The notes: a model not told the origin generated them from the sequence alone. DNA of 64,000 nucleotides from Burkholderia aenigmatica (GCF_902499175.1 NZ_CABVQC010000006.1:123814-187813); one strand, 5' to 3'. Shown: positions 48,937-58,792, counted from the first letter of the stretch. Made by a program: numbers and translations.

Positions 48937-50943
48937 ATGCCCCCCGTGCCTGTCGTCCATCTGGTCCTGCTGGCCGCGGCCGTCTGGCTCGCGATCGGCA
49001 CGCTGGGGCTTGGTGTGCTGCATCGCACAAGGCTCGTGGCGCATGGGTTGTTTCCGCTCGGCGCGCTGGTCGGGCTACTGTTGGGCGCGGCGGGGCTCGC
49101 CGGCATCTTTGCCGAACCGTCGGCTGCGGTGCTGCCGATCGGACTGCCCGACCTGCCGTTTCATTTGCGTGTCGACCGGCTGTCCGGTTATTTCCTGTTC
49201 GTACTCGGCATCGTCAGCGCCGGGATCGGTGCCTTCTCTGCAGGCTATTTCCGCAAGGGCGAAGGGGCCGCGCCGGGACTCATCTGTTTCGAATACCACG
49301 TGTGCGTCGCGAGCATCGCGCTGGTCCTCATCGCGGACGATGCCTACGTGTTCATGGTCGCCTGGGAAATGCTGACGCTGTCCGCGACCTTCCTCGTGAT
49401 GACCAACCACCGGCTCGGCGAGATCCGCCGGGCCGGCTACCTGTATTTCCTGATCTCGCACGTCGGCGCGCTCGCGCTGCTGCTCTGTTTCGGCATCCTG
49501 CAGGCGCGCACCGGCGACTACACATTCGCAAACATGCGGGCGCAATCGCTCGACGCGTTCTGGGCGTCACTCGCGTTCCTGTTCGCGCTCTTCGGCTTCG
49601 GCGCAAAGGCCGGCATTTTCCCGCTGCACGTGTGGCTGCCCGAGGCCCACCCTGCGGCGCCATCGCCTGTATCTGCGCTGCTGAGCGGATTCGTGCTGAA
49701 AGTCGGTCTGTATGGCCTGCTGCGCACGGTGTTCGACTTGTTGCACGTGCAGATCGCCTGGTGGGGCGTGCTGTTACTCGTGCTGGGCGTCGGCACCGCG
49801 CTGCTCGGTGTCGTGTTCAGTACGATCCAGGTCGACATGAAGCGCCTGCTCGCCTATTCGTCGATCGACAATGTCGGTCTGATGATCGTCGCGCTCGGGA
49901 TCGCCGTGCTGTTTCGTGCCTACGGGATGACAAGTCTTTCCGCGCTTGCATTGACCGCGATGCTCTACCAGATCGTGGCCCACGCGGCGTTCAAAAGCCT
50001 GCTGTTCCTTGGTACGGGTGCCGTGTTGCACGCCACCGGTGAACGCAATCTCGGCAAGCTCGGCGGCCTGATCCGCTTCATGCCATGGACCGCATGGGCG
50101 ATGCTCGCGGGCGTCGCGGCGAGCGCGGGTTTACCGCCGCTGAGCGGATTCGCCGCCGAATGGCTGCTGCTGCAGAGCGTCCTGTTTACGCCGAGCTTGC
50201 CGAATTCGATACTTGCGATGACGGTGCCGATCGTCGCTGCGCTGATCGCGATGTCGGCTGCGCTGGCGGGTTATACGATGGTCAAGTTCTTCGGCATCGT
50301 GTTCCTCGGGCAACCTCGGGAGGCGAAGCTGGACCGCGCACGCGATGCGAACACGTGGGAGCGGCTTGCGTTCGGCTGGTTCGCCGTCATCGGCGTGCTG
50401 CTTGGACTGATGCCCGCGCAGTTCGTCAAGGTGCTCGATCGCATTACGCGCGCACTCGTCGGCGCAGGCGTCGGTGCCGAGAATCACGGCTGGTTGCTGT
50501 TCGTGCCGGTGTCGACCGCGCGGGCGAGCTACATGCCAGCGGTATTCATGCTGTTTTTCATTGCGTGCTGTGGGGGCGCATGGGTGCTGGTGAGACGGTT
50601 CTACCACGGCCGGGTGCGGCGCGCAGCGCCGTGGAGTTGCGGCTTTCCGTTCACGTCTGCCCGGATGCAGGACACCGCGGAAGGGTTCGGGCAGCCGATC
50701 CGCGAGATCTTCTCGCCGCTGTTGCACATCGAGCGGCAATTGCCGTCGCCGTTCGACGCGCAGCCGGTGTACCGCGTATCGATCGCCGATCGAACCTGGT
50801 CAGCGTTCTACGCGCGTATCGCGGCGCTCACGCAGCGAGCCGCAGACTGGGCCGGTCGCCTGCAGACGGGCAAGATTGCCGTCTATCTGACCTATAGTTT
50901 CGCCGTACTGATCCTGCTCCTGATGCTGGTGAGACGATGGTAA
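48937..50943 (+). CDS. hyfB: Hydrogenase-4 component B-like proton-translocating subunit
   Basis: 668 residues from MPPVPVVHLVLLAAAVWLAI with GGAG before the ATG. It is a Mrp/NuoL-like membrane subunit with about 16 helices; conserved ion-path segments include the Glu in VAWEMLTLSATFLVM, FGAKAGIFPLHVWLPEAHPA and DMKRLLAYSSIDNVGLM. Most similar in layout to HyfB/HycC. First gene of a six-gene operon; overlaps hyfC. Confidence 0.9.
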   Translation: MPPVPVVHLVLLAAAVWLAIGTLGLGVLHRTRLVAHGLFPLGALVGLLLGAAGLAGIFAEPSAAVLPIGLPDLPFHLRVDRLSGYFLFVLGIVSAGIGAFSAGYFRKGEGAAPGLICFEYHVCVASIALVLIADDAYVFMVAWEMLTLSATFLVMTNHRLGEIRRAGYLYFLISHVGALALLLCFGILQARTGDYTFANMRAQSLDAFWASLAFLFALFGFGAKAGIFPLHVWLPEAHPAAPSPVSALLSGFVLKVGLYGLLRTVFDLLHVQIAWWGVLLLVLGVGTALLGVVFSTIQVDMKRLLAYSSIDNVGLMIVALGIAVLFRAYGMTSLSALALTAMLYQIVAHAAFKSLLFLGTGAVLHATGERNLGKLGGLIRFMPWTAWAMLAGVAASAGLPPLSGFAAEWLLLQSVLFTPSLPNSILAMTVPIVAALIAMSAALAGYTMVKFFGIVFLGQPREAKLDRARDANTWERLAFGWFAVIGVLLGLMPAQFVKVLDRITRALVGAGVGAENHGWLLFVPVSTARASYMPAVFMLFFIACCGGAWVLVRRFYHGRVRRAAPWSCGFPFTSARMQDTAEGFGQPIREIFSPLLHIERQLPSPFDAQPVYRVSIADRTWSAFYARIAALTQRAADWAGRLQTGKIAVYLTYSFAVLILLLMLVRRW

Positions 50944-51887
50944 CCCTATCCGGCGTGCTATCGCAGACCCTCGAGATCGTGGTCGCGCTCGCGGCGGCGC
51001 CGCTGCTCACGGGCTGGGTCAATCAGTGCCGCGCCTGGTTGCAGAACCGGCGCGCGCCGTCGATCTGGCAGCCGTATCGCATGCTCCACAAGCTGTTCAA
51101 CAAGGAATCGGTCGTCGCGCACGGCTCGAGTCCGGTCTTCCGCGGCGCCCCCTACGTCGTCTGGGCGGCGATGACGCTCGCATGTGCGATCGTGCCGACG
51201 CTGTCGACCGAGTTACCCCTGTCGCCGGCCGCGGACGCGATCGCGCTGGTCGGCCTGTTCGCACTCGCGCGCGTCGCGCTGTCGCTCGCCGCGATGGACG
51301 TCGGAACGGCGTTCGGCACGCTCGGCGCCCGCCGCGAAATGCTGATCGGCTTCCTCGCGGAGCCGGCGCTGCTGATGGTGCTGCTGTCGGCCTCGCTGAT
51401 CACGCAGTCGACACTGCTGACGAGCATCGTGGAGACGCTGGGGCGTAGCGAGCTCACGATCTACCCGAGTCTGGCCTTTGCCGGGATCGCATTCACGCTG
51501 GTGTCGCTGGCCGAGAACGCGCGGCTGCCCGTCGACAATCCGGCCACCCACCTTGAACTCACGATGATCCACGAGGCGCTGATCCTCGAATACTCGGGGC
51601 GTCATCTCGCGTTGATGGAATGGGCAGCCAGCCTCAAGCTGTTCGCGTATTCGTGCATCGGTCTCGCCCTGTTCATACCGTGGGGGATCGCGAGTGCTGG
51701 CAATCCGCTCGCGCTCGTACTGGCCGTGCCGGTGCTGTTCGCCAAGCTGATGGCAGGTGGCGCCGCGCTTGCGGTCGTCGAGACGGCCAACGCGAAGATG
51801 CGGATCTTCCGGGTGCCGGAGTTCCTTGCCACCGCCTTTCTGCTCGCGGTGATCGGCATGCTCGTTCATCTGTTGCTGGGGGCATGA
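50937..51887 (+). CDS. hyfC: Hydrogenase-4 component C-like (NuoH-type) membrane subunit
   Basis: 316 residues, overlapping hyfB by 7 bases. About eight membrane helices; the NuoH-like quinone-cavity segment SLAENARLPVDNPATHLELT, followed by MIHEALILEYSGRHLALMEW, is clear. It anchors the peripheral arm of group-4 hydrogenase/complex I-like assemblies to the membrane. Confidence 0.9.
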   Translation: MVTLSGVLSQTLEIVVALAAAPLLTGWVNQCRAWLQNRRAPSIWQPYRMLHKLFNKESVVAHGSSPVFRGAPYVVWAAMTLACAIVPTLSTELPLSPAADAIALVGLFALARVALSLAAMDVGTAFGTLGARREMLIGFLAEPALLMVLLSASLITQSTLLTSIVETLGRSELTIYPSLAFAGIAFTLVSLAENARLPVDNPATHLELTMIHEALILEYSGRHLALMEWAASLKLFAYSCIGLALFIPWGIASAGNPLALVLAVPVLFAKLMAGGAALAVVETANAKMRIFRVPEFLATAFLLAVIGMLVHLLLGA

Positions 51888-52547
51888 ATGCACGGCTACG
51901 CGACGCAACTGATCAATTTTCTCGCGGCCGTGCTGCTGATGCTGTCGTTCGCGATGCTCAGCCAGCGCCGGATCCTGACGCTGATCCATCTCTATACGTT
52001 GCAGGGTGTCACACTCGTGTCCGCGAACCTGATCCTCGGCTTCGTGACGGGCGACGGGCACCTGTACGTGTCCGCCGGGCTGACGCTTGCGCTGAAGGTT
52101 GGCCTGATTCCATGGATTCTGTACCGGCTGGTTCGACGGCTCGATGTCCAGGCCGACGTCGAACCGCTCATCAATATTCCGACGACGCTGCTCATCGGCA
52201 TCGTGCTCGTGGTGATTGCGTTCAACGTCGCGTCGCCGATCAGCCAGCTTGCAACGTCGGTGGCACGCGGCACGCTCGGGATCGCGCTTGCGTGCGTGCT
52301 GCTGTCGTTCATGTCGATGATCACGCGCGCGAAGGCCATTCCGCAGGTGATCGGTTTTCTGTCGATGGAAAACGGGCTGTTCTTCGCGGCGACGGCCGCC
52401 ACCAACGGCATGCCGATGATCGTCGAACTCGGCATCGGGCTCGATGTGCTGATCGGTATTCTGATCCTGGGCGTGTTCATGTTTCAGATTCGCGAGCAGT
52501 TCGACAGTCTCGACATCCATCACCTCGAGAAGCTCAAGGATGAATGA
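51888..52547 (+). CDS. hyfE: Hydrogenase-4 component E-like membrane subunit
   Basis: 219 residues directly after hyfC. Six hydrophobic segments (LINFLAAVLLMLSFAMLSQR, then RAKAIPQVIGFLSMENGLFF and GLDVLIGILILGVFMFQIRE) match HyfE/NuoK-like proteins. The C-terminus REQFDSLDIHHLEKLKDE is typical. Overlaps hyfF by 8 bases. Confidence 0.88.
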   Translation: MHGYATQLINFLAAVLLMLSFAMLSQRRILTLIHLYTLQGVTLVSANLILGFVTGDGHLYVSAGLTLALKVGLIPWILYRLVRRLDVQADVEPLINIPTTLLIGIVLVVIAFNVASPISQLATSVARGTLGIALACVLLSFMSMITRAKAIPQVIGFLSMENGLFFAATAATNGMPMIVELGIGLDVLIGILILGVFMFQIREQFDSLDIHHLEKLKDE

Positions 52548-54003
52548 CGCTCACGTCGTGTTCACTGTGCTCGGCATCCCGCTACTGGCGGCCGGATGCC
52601 TGGCGTCCGTGCGGCCGAGCCATGTCGCACGCGGCTTGAACGTGGGCTTCAGCTTCCTGACATTCGCGGCAACGCTCGTGCTGGCCGCACGCACCGTCGA
52701 GCACGGGCCGTCATTTGTGTTCGGGCAGGCTTTCTTTGTCGATCCGCTCAACGTGTACCTGGTTGCGCTCACCGCGTTCGTCGGCTGGACGACGTCGCTG
52801 TTCTCGCGGCCGTACATGCAGGTCGAGGAAGCCCGCGGCCGGATGACGCAGGCGCGGATGCGGCTTTATCACAGCATGTATCAGCTTTTCATGTTCGCGA
52901 TGCTGCTCGCGCTCCTCACCAACAACCTTGGCGTGCTGTGGGTCGCGATGGAGGCCGCAACACTGGCGACCGTGCTGCTGGTCAGCGTCTATCGCACCGC
53001 CGCGAGTCTCGAGGCGGCTTGGAAGTACTTCATCCTGTGCGGCGTCGGTATCGCGCAGGCGCTGTTCGGCACGATCCTGCTGTATCTGGCCGCGAGCCGG
53101 CAACTGACCGACGGCGACGCGCTGCTGTGGACGAGCCTGGCCGCCGTCAAGGCCCAACTCGATCCGACGATCGTTTCGATCGCGTTCGTGTTCCTGCTGG
53201 TCGGCTATGGGACGAAGGTCGGGCTCGTGCCGATGCACAGCTGGCTGCCGGACGCGCATGCGGAAGGGCCGACACCGATCTCGGCGGTGCTGTCGGGCCT
53301 GCTGCTGAACGTCGCGCTGTACGCGGTACTGCGCTGCAAGGTGCTCGCGGACGGCGCGCTCGGCAACGGTTTGCCGGGGCGGCTGCTGGTGGGTTTCGGA
53401 CTGGTGTCGGTGCTGGTCGCGTCGTTTTCGCTGTTTCGGCAGAAGGACGTCAAGCGGCTGTTCTCGTATTCGTCGATCGAGCACATGGGGCTGATGACGT
53501 TCGCGTTCGGGCTCGGCGGTCCGGTCGCGACGTTCGCCGGGCTGCTCCACATGACGGTTCACTCGCTCGTCAAGTCGGCGATCTTCTTCGCAGTCGGCCA
53601 CGCGGTGCAGAAAGCCGGCACGCAAGCGATCGAAGGCATCCGCGGGCTACTGCAGGTCAGCCCGACGGTCGGCTGGGGAATGATGCTCGGCACGCTTGCG
53701 ATTCTCGGCCTGCCGCCGTTCGGCGTGTTTGCGAGCGAGTTCCTGATCCTCACGACCGCAATGAACACGTTACCGTGGACCGCGCCGTTGTTGCTGCTCG
53801 GGCTTGCCGTCGCGTTCGCGGCAATCTTCGCGCGCGTGCAGCGGATGGTGTTCGGCGGCGAGACGACGGCCAGGCCGCTCGTGCACCGGCCGGCGCTGCT
53901 ACCGGTTTTCGTCCACCTGGGGCTTGGCCTGATGCTCGGCCTCTACGTGCCGCCTTATCTGGCGATGTGGTACCGCCAGGCGGCAACAATGCTGGCGGGG
54001 TGA
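52540..54003 (+). CDS. hyfF: Hydrogenase-4 component F-like antiporter subunit
   Basis: 487 residues starting MNDAHVVFTVLGIPLLAAGC. NuoN/Mrp-type subunit with Glu in VAMEAATLATVLLVSVYRT, GYGTKVGLVPMHSWLPDAHA and KDVKRLFSYSSIEHMGLMTF. A second antiporter-like channel of the complex. Three bases separate it from hyfG. Confidence 0.9.
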   Translation: MNDAHVVFTVLGIPLLAAGCLASVRPSHVARGLNVGFSFLTFAATLVLAARTVEHGPSFVFGQAFFVDPLNVYLVALTAFVGWTTSLFSRPYMQVEEARGRMTQARMRLYHSMYQLFMFAMLLALLTNNLGVLWVAMEAATLATVLLVSVYRTAASLEAAWKYFILCGVGIAQALFGTILLYLAASRQLTDGDALLWTSLAAVKAQLDPTIVSIAFVFLLVGYGTKVGLVPMHSWLPDAHAEGPTPISAVLSGLLLNVALYAVLRCKVLADGALGNGLPGRLLVGFGLVSVLVASFSLFRQKDVKRLFSYSSIEHMGLMTFAFGLGGPVATFAGLLHMTVHSLVKSAIFFAVGHAVQKAGTQAIEGIRGLLQVSPTVGWGMMLGTLAILGLPPFGVFASEFLILTTAMNTLPWTAPLLLLGLAVAFAAIFARVQRMVFGGETTARPLVHRPALLPVFVHLGLGLMLGLYVPPYLAMWYRQAATMLAG

Positions 54004-54006
54004 CGC

Positions 54007-55569
54007 ATGCGGCTCGATTTGATGCAGATCGGCAGCGCTACGCGCCTTGTGGAAGGCGCAGGCCAGATTCCGGCGATCGTGACCGATGTCGACGAATCGA
54101 AGTGGCTCGAGATCGCCCATGCGGCGCAATCGGAACAAAGCCGGCTCGTTGCGATGTGGGGCGACGAAGCACCTGAGCGCGTATTCACGGTGAATGCGGC
54201 GTATGAATGCGAGGACGGCATCCTGTGGGTACGTCTCGCAACGGGCGACAAGCCGCGGCCCGAAGGGGATTTCCCCGATCTGGCCGAAATTTTTCCGTAC
54301 GCGGCGCGTATGCAGCGGGCGATTTTCGATCTAATCGGCTTGCGCGCCCGTGCGGCTCGGGATACACGCCCGTGGCTCCATCACGGAAATTGGCCCGCCG
54401 ATTACTTTCCGTTGCAAACGCAGGCGACCGGCGTCGAACGCTTCGAGTCGAATGAGGCAGATTATCCGTTCGTACGGGTGGCCGGCGACGGCGTACATGA
54501 GATCGCCGTCGGGCCGATTCACGCCGGCACGATCGAGCCAGGCCATTTCCGGTTCTCCGTCGTCGGCGAGAAGGTGCTGCGGCTCGAGGAACGACTTGGC
54601 TATGTACATCGCGGCGTCGAACGGTTGTTCGAACGGACGGCCGCATCGAACGGCCATCGCGTTGCGGGCCGGGTTGCCGGCGACTCGACCGTCGCGTTCT
54701 CGTGGGCCTATTGCATGGCGCTCGAGCAGGCGTATGGTGTCGAGCCGTCAAGGCGTGCGCTTTATGTGCGCGCGCTCCTGCTCGAGCGCGAGCGTATCGC
54801 CAATCATCTGGGCGACTTGGGCGCGCTCGGCAACGATGCCGGTTTCGGATTCGGTCTCGCGCAATTCTCGCGGTTCAAGGAGGACTGGATACGGATGAAC
54901 GCGCGGGTCTTCGGGCATCGCTACCTGATGGATCGGGTTGTGCCGGGAGGTGTGGCAGTTGATCTTTCTCTCGAGCACGCGGCCGAACTGTCGGTTCAAT
55001 GCGAAAGCATCGAACGCGACGTCCACGCGATGCGGCAGATTTACGACGATCAGTCGGGATTGCAGGACCGCTTTCTCGGCACCGGCCGGCTGAAACCTGA
55101 CGTCGTCGAGCATTTCGGTGTGCGCGGCATGGCGGCCCGTGCCAGCGGCCGAGCGTTTGACCTGCGCGCAGACCTGCAAGCAGCGCCATATGGCGACCTC
55201 ACCGTCAAGACGGTGAGCGACGTACGCGGCGACGTCGCTGCGCGCGTCGCCGTCCGTTTTGCCGAGATCGACGAATCGCTCCGTTTGATCCGGTTGCTGC
55301 TGGCGAATCTTCCGCGGGGGCCGATCGTCGTCGACGTGACGCCCGCAGCCGGACGTTCCCGGGGAATCGGCTGGATCGAAGGCTGGCGCGGTGACGTGTT
55401 CGTTGCACTCGAGACAGCACCGGACGATGCGGTCGTGCGGTGCCATTGCCACGATCCGTCGTGGCAAAACTGGCCGGCGCTTGAGCACGCGATCATCGGC
55501 AACATCGTTCCCGATTTCCCGTTGATCAACAAGTCGTTCAATCTGAACTACGCGGGGCATGATCTCTGA
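54007..55569 (+). CDS. hyfG: Hydrogenase-4 component G-like large subunit without [NiFe] cysteines
   Basis: 520 residues fusing a NuoC-like N-terminus (1-150) to a NuoD-like domain (ERLGYVHRGVERLFERT, LLERERIANHLGDLGALGND). Where [NiFe] large subunits have RxCGxC, this protein has GRVAGDSTVAFSW, and the C-terminal DPCxxC is replaced by FNLNYAGHDL. No metal-binding cysteine pair remains, so it should not activate H2. It belongs with energy-converting-hydrogenase-related (Ehr) complexes. Electron donor and acceptor are unknown. Confidence 0.88.
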   Translation: MRLDLMQIGSATRLVEGAGQIPAIVTDVDESKWLEIAHAAQSEQSRLVAMWGDEAPERVFTVNAAYECEDGILWVRLATGDKPRPEGDFPDLAEIFPYAARMQRAIFDLIGLRARAARDTRPWLHHGNWPADYFPLQTQATGVERFESNEADYPFVRVAGDGVHEIAVGPIHAGTIEPGHFRFSVVGEKVLRLEERLGYVHRGVERLFERTAASNGHRVAGRVAGDSTVAFSWAYCMALEQAYGVEPSRRALYVRALLLERERIANHLGDLGALGNDAGFGFGLAQFSRFKEDWIRMNARVFGHRYLMDRVVPGGVAVDLSLEHAAELSVQCESIERDVHAMRQIYDDQSGLQDRFLGTGRLKPDVVEHFGVRGMAARASGRAFDLRADLQAAPYGDLTVKTVSDVRGDVAARVAVRFAEIDESLRLIRLLLANLPRGPIVVDVTPAAGRSRGIGWIEGWRGDVFVALETAPDDAVVRCHCHDPSWQNWPALEHAIIGNIVPDFPLINKSFNLNYAGHDL

Positions 55570-56084
55570 TGTGGCAACTCATTCGTCAGTTCGTGCGCAC
55601 TGATTTTCCGAACGAACCCGTGCCTGCGGTGGAAGATGCGTGGCGTCACGAGGCGCAGCGAATTCGCCAGGACATTCTCGATTTGCTTGGGCGAGCACTG
55701 TGCATTCGACAGATCGACGCGGGCTCGTGCAATGGCTGTGAGCTGGAAATCCACGCGCTGAACAATCCGTACTACAACATCGAAGGACTCGGCATCAAGT
55801 TCGTCGCGAGTCCGCGGCACGCGGATCTGTTGCTCGTGACCGGGCCCGTGACGTTGAACATGCGGGCGGCCGTGCTCGCCGCGTACGACGCGACGCCCGC
55901 ACCGAAGCTGGTGGTCGCTGCGGGCGAATGCGCGTGTACCGGCGGCATCTTTGCCAACAGCTATGCGGTGTGTGGACCGCTCTCGTCGATCATGCCGGTC
56001 GACGTCACGATTCCCGGATGTCCGCCGCCCCCCGTCGACTTGCTGCGCGGCATTTTGACCGCTTGCCGATCACGCGAGGATTGA
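55569..56084 (+). CDS. hyfI: Hydrogenase-4 component I-like (NuoB-type) Fe-S subunit
   Basis: 171 residues; its ATG overlaps the hyfG stop by one base. Four cysteines for one [4Fe-4S] cluster are present: Cys54 and Cys57 (GSCNGCE), Cys121 (AAGECACTGG) and Cys151 (IPGCPPPP). It passes electrons toward the membrane quinone or the HyfG site. Last hyf gene; no hyfA/hyfH ferredoxin genes and no hyp maturation genes follow. Confidence 0.9.
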   Translation: MWQLIRQFVRTDFPNEPVPAVEDAWRHEAQRIRQDILDLLGRALCIRQIDAGSCNGCELEIHALNNPYYNIEGLGIKFVASPRHADLLLVTGPVTLNMRAAVLAAYDATPAPKLVVAAGECACTGGIFANSYAVCGPLSSIMPVDVTIPGCPPPPVDLLRGILTACRSRED

Positions 56085-56266
56085 CGCGCCGTGTCAATGA
56101 AAGTGAGTCGAGCCGACGGGACTGCCCATTGGACGGTGAGAGCCGTGGCTCTCCCGAGTCCCTTCCGGGCGCGTCGTCGGGGGATCGTGGAACGGAGAAT
56201 CGCAACCGATTTGAACGAAATCAGGACCACTGACGCTGGTCAAAACTCTGCGGTAAAGGACAGGAA

Positions 56267-57103
56267 TTGAAAGGATCTTCCTTTGATGTGCTGAAACATG
56301 GATCCGTGACCAAGACCAAGGTTCATGAAAAAAAGCGGGCGAAGAAAAAATATCACCACGTTACGCCAATGGTGATTGAGAACGACGAAACCATTTCCCT
56401 CTACTTTGACTCAACAGCAGTCCAGAGCACGATGCTGCTCGATGACCCCTACGTACTAACCTTGGGTTATACGCGAACCATGATGGGATTTTTGCTTTTT
56501 AATTCCAATCCGAGACGGATCTCAATGATCGGCCTGGGCGGTGGTTCGCTCGCCAAGTACTGTTATCGGCACCTGCCCGATACGGAGATTGTGGTGATTG
56601 AAATCAATCCTGAGGTTATCGCTTTGCGCGATCGATTTTCAATACCTACTGACGATCAGCGTTTCCAGATTCTCTGCGACGATGCCGCGCATTACGTCAA
56701 AGTCAAGAGTCAACGGCCGGACGTGCTGATCGTGGATGGTTATGACGTGGACGGTTTACCCGAGGAACTTGGAAGCCGAGCGTTCTACCAGGCGTGCTAT
56801 CGTCACTTGAGCGACGATGGGATGTTAGTGATGAATCTGATCACGGACGACCCCGACTTCCACCGCTATTTGAGTGCTCTGAGGGGCATATTTGCCGACG
56901 CGATCACGTTGGTTCCCTCGGAGGATAGCGATTCCAATGTTACGGTATTCGCCTGGAAAGGCGCGCAGCGATTGCCGTCCCTCGCGGATATGCTGGATCG
57001 CGCACGCACCTTGGCATCGGGGCATACGGTGAATTTGCATGCGACCGCTACCCGCATCGAGTATGGCAAGCGTTTCAATTGGAAGCGCTATGATCAGCGG
57101 TGA
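56267..57103 (+). CDS. Spermidine-synthase-fold protein following the hyf operon
   Basis: 278 residues from a TTG at 56267 with AGGA 6 bases upstream; GTG codons 8 and 14 are alternatives. The N-terminus is lysine rich (KTKVHEKKRAKKKYHHVTPM). Motifs as in its paralogues: LGYTRTMMGFLLF, ISMIGLGGGSLAKYCYRHLP, EINPEVIALRDRFSIPTDDQ, LIVDGYDVDGLPEELGSRAF. GC is lower than the hyf genes. It stands 183 bases after hyfI, so it may be expressed with the complex. Catalytic role unknown. Confidence 0.8.
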   Translation: MKGSSFDVLKHGSVTKTKVHEKKRAKKKYHHVTPMVIENDETISLYFDSTAVQSTMLLDDPYVLTLGYTRTMMGFLLFNSNPRRISMIGLGGGSLAKYCYRHLPDTEIVVIEINPEVIALRDRFSIPTDDQRFQILCDDAAHYVKVKSQRPDVLIVDGYDVDGLPEELGSRAFYQACYRHLSDDGMLVMNLITDDPDFHRYLSALRGIFADAITLVPSEDSDSNVTVFAWKGAQRLPSLADMLDRARTLASGHTVNLHATATRIEYGKRFNWKRYDQR

Positions 57104-57258
57104 AAAAATCATCGGGAAGCAAGCGTTCAGTTCTTTGCGAAACGAGAAAAATGAAGTTGGCCTGGCAGCGACTCATCGTGGTTTTATATTCGATAGTCGA
57201 CGGAAATTGACCTGCCAAGTGAAGGCCGCAAGCGTTATTCAGTTGAAGGAGAGAGAAG

Positions 57259-57456
57259 ATGGCCGAAAGCGGTAAAGATCAGATTGTTCGTGCATTTCGC
57301 GCAGTGTTTTTTGCTTTTTTGGGTGTCAATAAACGAAAAAATCTCGAGACGGACGCAACGCAACTTAACCCCCTTGTTGTTGTAATTGCCGCACTCGTTG
57401 CCGTTGGCATATTTATCGGTGTGCTGCTTTTTGTCGTGCATCTGGTCACGGGTTGA
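57259..57456 (+). CDS. DUF2970 small membrane protein
   Basis: 65 residues starting MAESGKDQIVRAFRAVFFAF, with AGGAGAGAG before the ATG. The segment AFLGVNKRKNLETDATQLNP leads into one C-terminal membrane helix (LVVVIAALVAVGIFIGVLLF), the DUF2970 layout. Function unknown. Confidence 0.88.
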   Translation: MAESGKDQIVRAFRAVFFAFLGVNKRKNLETDATQLNPLVVVIAALVAVGIFIGVLLFVVHLVTG

Positions 57457-57524
57457 CCGCCGAACTAACGCACGGCGCTGCAGCTGGCGCCGCATGATCC
57501 TGGCCGATCTGGCCATCCGGCGCG

Positions 57525-57905
57525 ATGCTATCGACGATCACCTTCAATTACGACCAACTGACGCAGCGCGCCGAAGCGGAGATTCGCGCCTGGATGGCGC
57601 GTGCCAATCAAGACGGCTTGCGCAAACGGGAGCGGGTCCAAGGCCGTGAACGTGCGATCGGAGCGCTACAGCTTTGGCTCGCGCTGACGCACCCACATGT
57701 CCTTGGTTCGAGTTTGGCCGTGCGGGTGACGCATGCGGCCGACGCGGCAAGGATGTGCGAGCGGGTCGGTCTGCCCGAGCAGGCCGCCCGCTGGCGTATC
57801 GCACCGTTTGCCGGTCGTGGATCGGGAGCGGTCGCTACCTCGGAGCGCGAGGCAGACGAAGCCCCAATACCCTGGCGGATTCTCGATCGCCCCGGAGGGC
57901 GTTGA
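57525..57905 (+). CDS. Hypothetical protein
   Basis: 126 residues starting MLSTITFNYDQLTQRAEAEI. Helical and arginine rich (WMARANQDGLRKRERVQGRE, then AIGALQLWLALTHPHVLGSS). No signal or membrane segment; no clear ribosome-binding site. Family not recognised; possibly genuine by its compact start and consistent composition. Confidence 0.45.
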   Translation: MLSTITFNYDQLTQRAEAEIRAWMARANQDGLRKRERVQGRERAIGALQLWLALTHPHVLGSSLAVRVTHAADAARMCERVGLPEQAARWRIAPFAGRGSGAVATSEREADEAPIPWRILDRPGGR

Positions 57906-58252
57906 CCTGGGCCGCACCGATGCCGCGTCGACGGCTCAATCAGGCCGCACCGTTCCGGTAGCGGTGCAATGTCGAAAGCGCATCGGTCATGTCGATCCAG
58001 CACGGTGGTTCGTCGATGGCGACCATGATCGGTTGGAGACCCGTGAAGGCGACGAACGCTCGCCACGCCGGAAGGCTGGCGTTCGGTGAAGCCGGGGGCT
58101 GGAGCGGGCTCGATGAGCGCGGAAACTGTTCCGTCCGATGGACAACGGGTGCTTTACCCGTCTTTATGCACCGGTTGCGGCGTGAGCGGGGCGGGCGCGC
58201 CGGCGCCGCAAGCGCATGCGGCACGCCCGCGATAACCGGTACGCCATCCCGC
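57906..58252. other. Intergenic region, nothing supported
   Basis: About 350 bases of high-GC sequence between convergent genes. Open frames on both strands lack ribosome-binding sites. No terminator hairpin with a T-run was seen. Confidence 0.35.
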
Positions 58253-58792
58253 TTACCGGCTCGCGCGCGAAAACAGCAATGAGTCGGTGTCGTTGAACCG
58301 GATCCGCGTCGGCTCGCCGTAACCGGCTTTCTCCGCCACGCGGATCGATGCGACGTTGGTCGGCGCGATCACGCACACGCTGCGCTCGAACCGCTGCTGC
58401 CCGTCGAGCCACGCCAGCGCGGCCGCGAGTGCCTCGGTCGCGTAGCCCTTGCCGTGCGCCCACGTCGCGAGTGCCCAGCCGGCTTCCGGCACGCCGCGAA
58501 TCGACGGCTCGATCAGACGGTAAAAATCGGCGAAACCGAGATCGCCGACATAGCGGCCCGATGCCTTCTCGCGAATCGCCCAGTAGCCATAGCCGAGCAG
58601 CGGCCACAGCCCGCGATACGCGAGCATGCGCATCCACGAGTCGCGCGTCGCGGACGGCTCGCCGTTGAAGATGTGCTCGACGACCTTCGGCTCGGCCCAC
58701 ATCGTGGCAAGCGCATCGAAGTCGCCGAGCGGATGGCCTTCGAGGATGAGGCGCGGCGTGTCGAGAACGGGCGGGGAGGAGACTGGCGGCAT
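58253..58792 (-). CDS. GNAT-family N-acetyltransferase (RimJ/RimL type)
   Basis: 179 residues from MPPVSSPPVLDTPRLILEGH. TPRLILEGHPLGDFDALATM is the RimJ/RimL-type opening, and the acetyl-CoA pyrophosphate loop lies in TWAHGKGYATEALAAALAWL, followed by NVASIRVAEKAGY. It acetylates a protein N-terminus or small amine; the substrate is not evident. Separate unit from its neighbours. Confidence 0.9.
   Translation of the reverse strand: MPPVSSPPVLDTPRLILEGHPLGDFDALATMWAEPKVVEHIFNGEPSATRDSWMRMLAYRGLWPLLGYGYWAIREKASGRYVGDLGFADFYRLIEPSIRGVPEAGWALATWAHGKGYATEALAAALAWLDGQQRFERSVCVIAPTNVASIRVAEKAGYGEPTRIRFNDTDSLLFSRASR

Noticed and set aside
48937..56084. Active hydrogenase-4 / formate hydrogenlyase
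   Set aside because: The large subunit lacks both cysteine pairs needed for the [NiFe] centre, and maturation genes are absent from the window.
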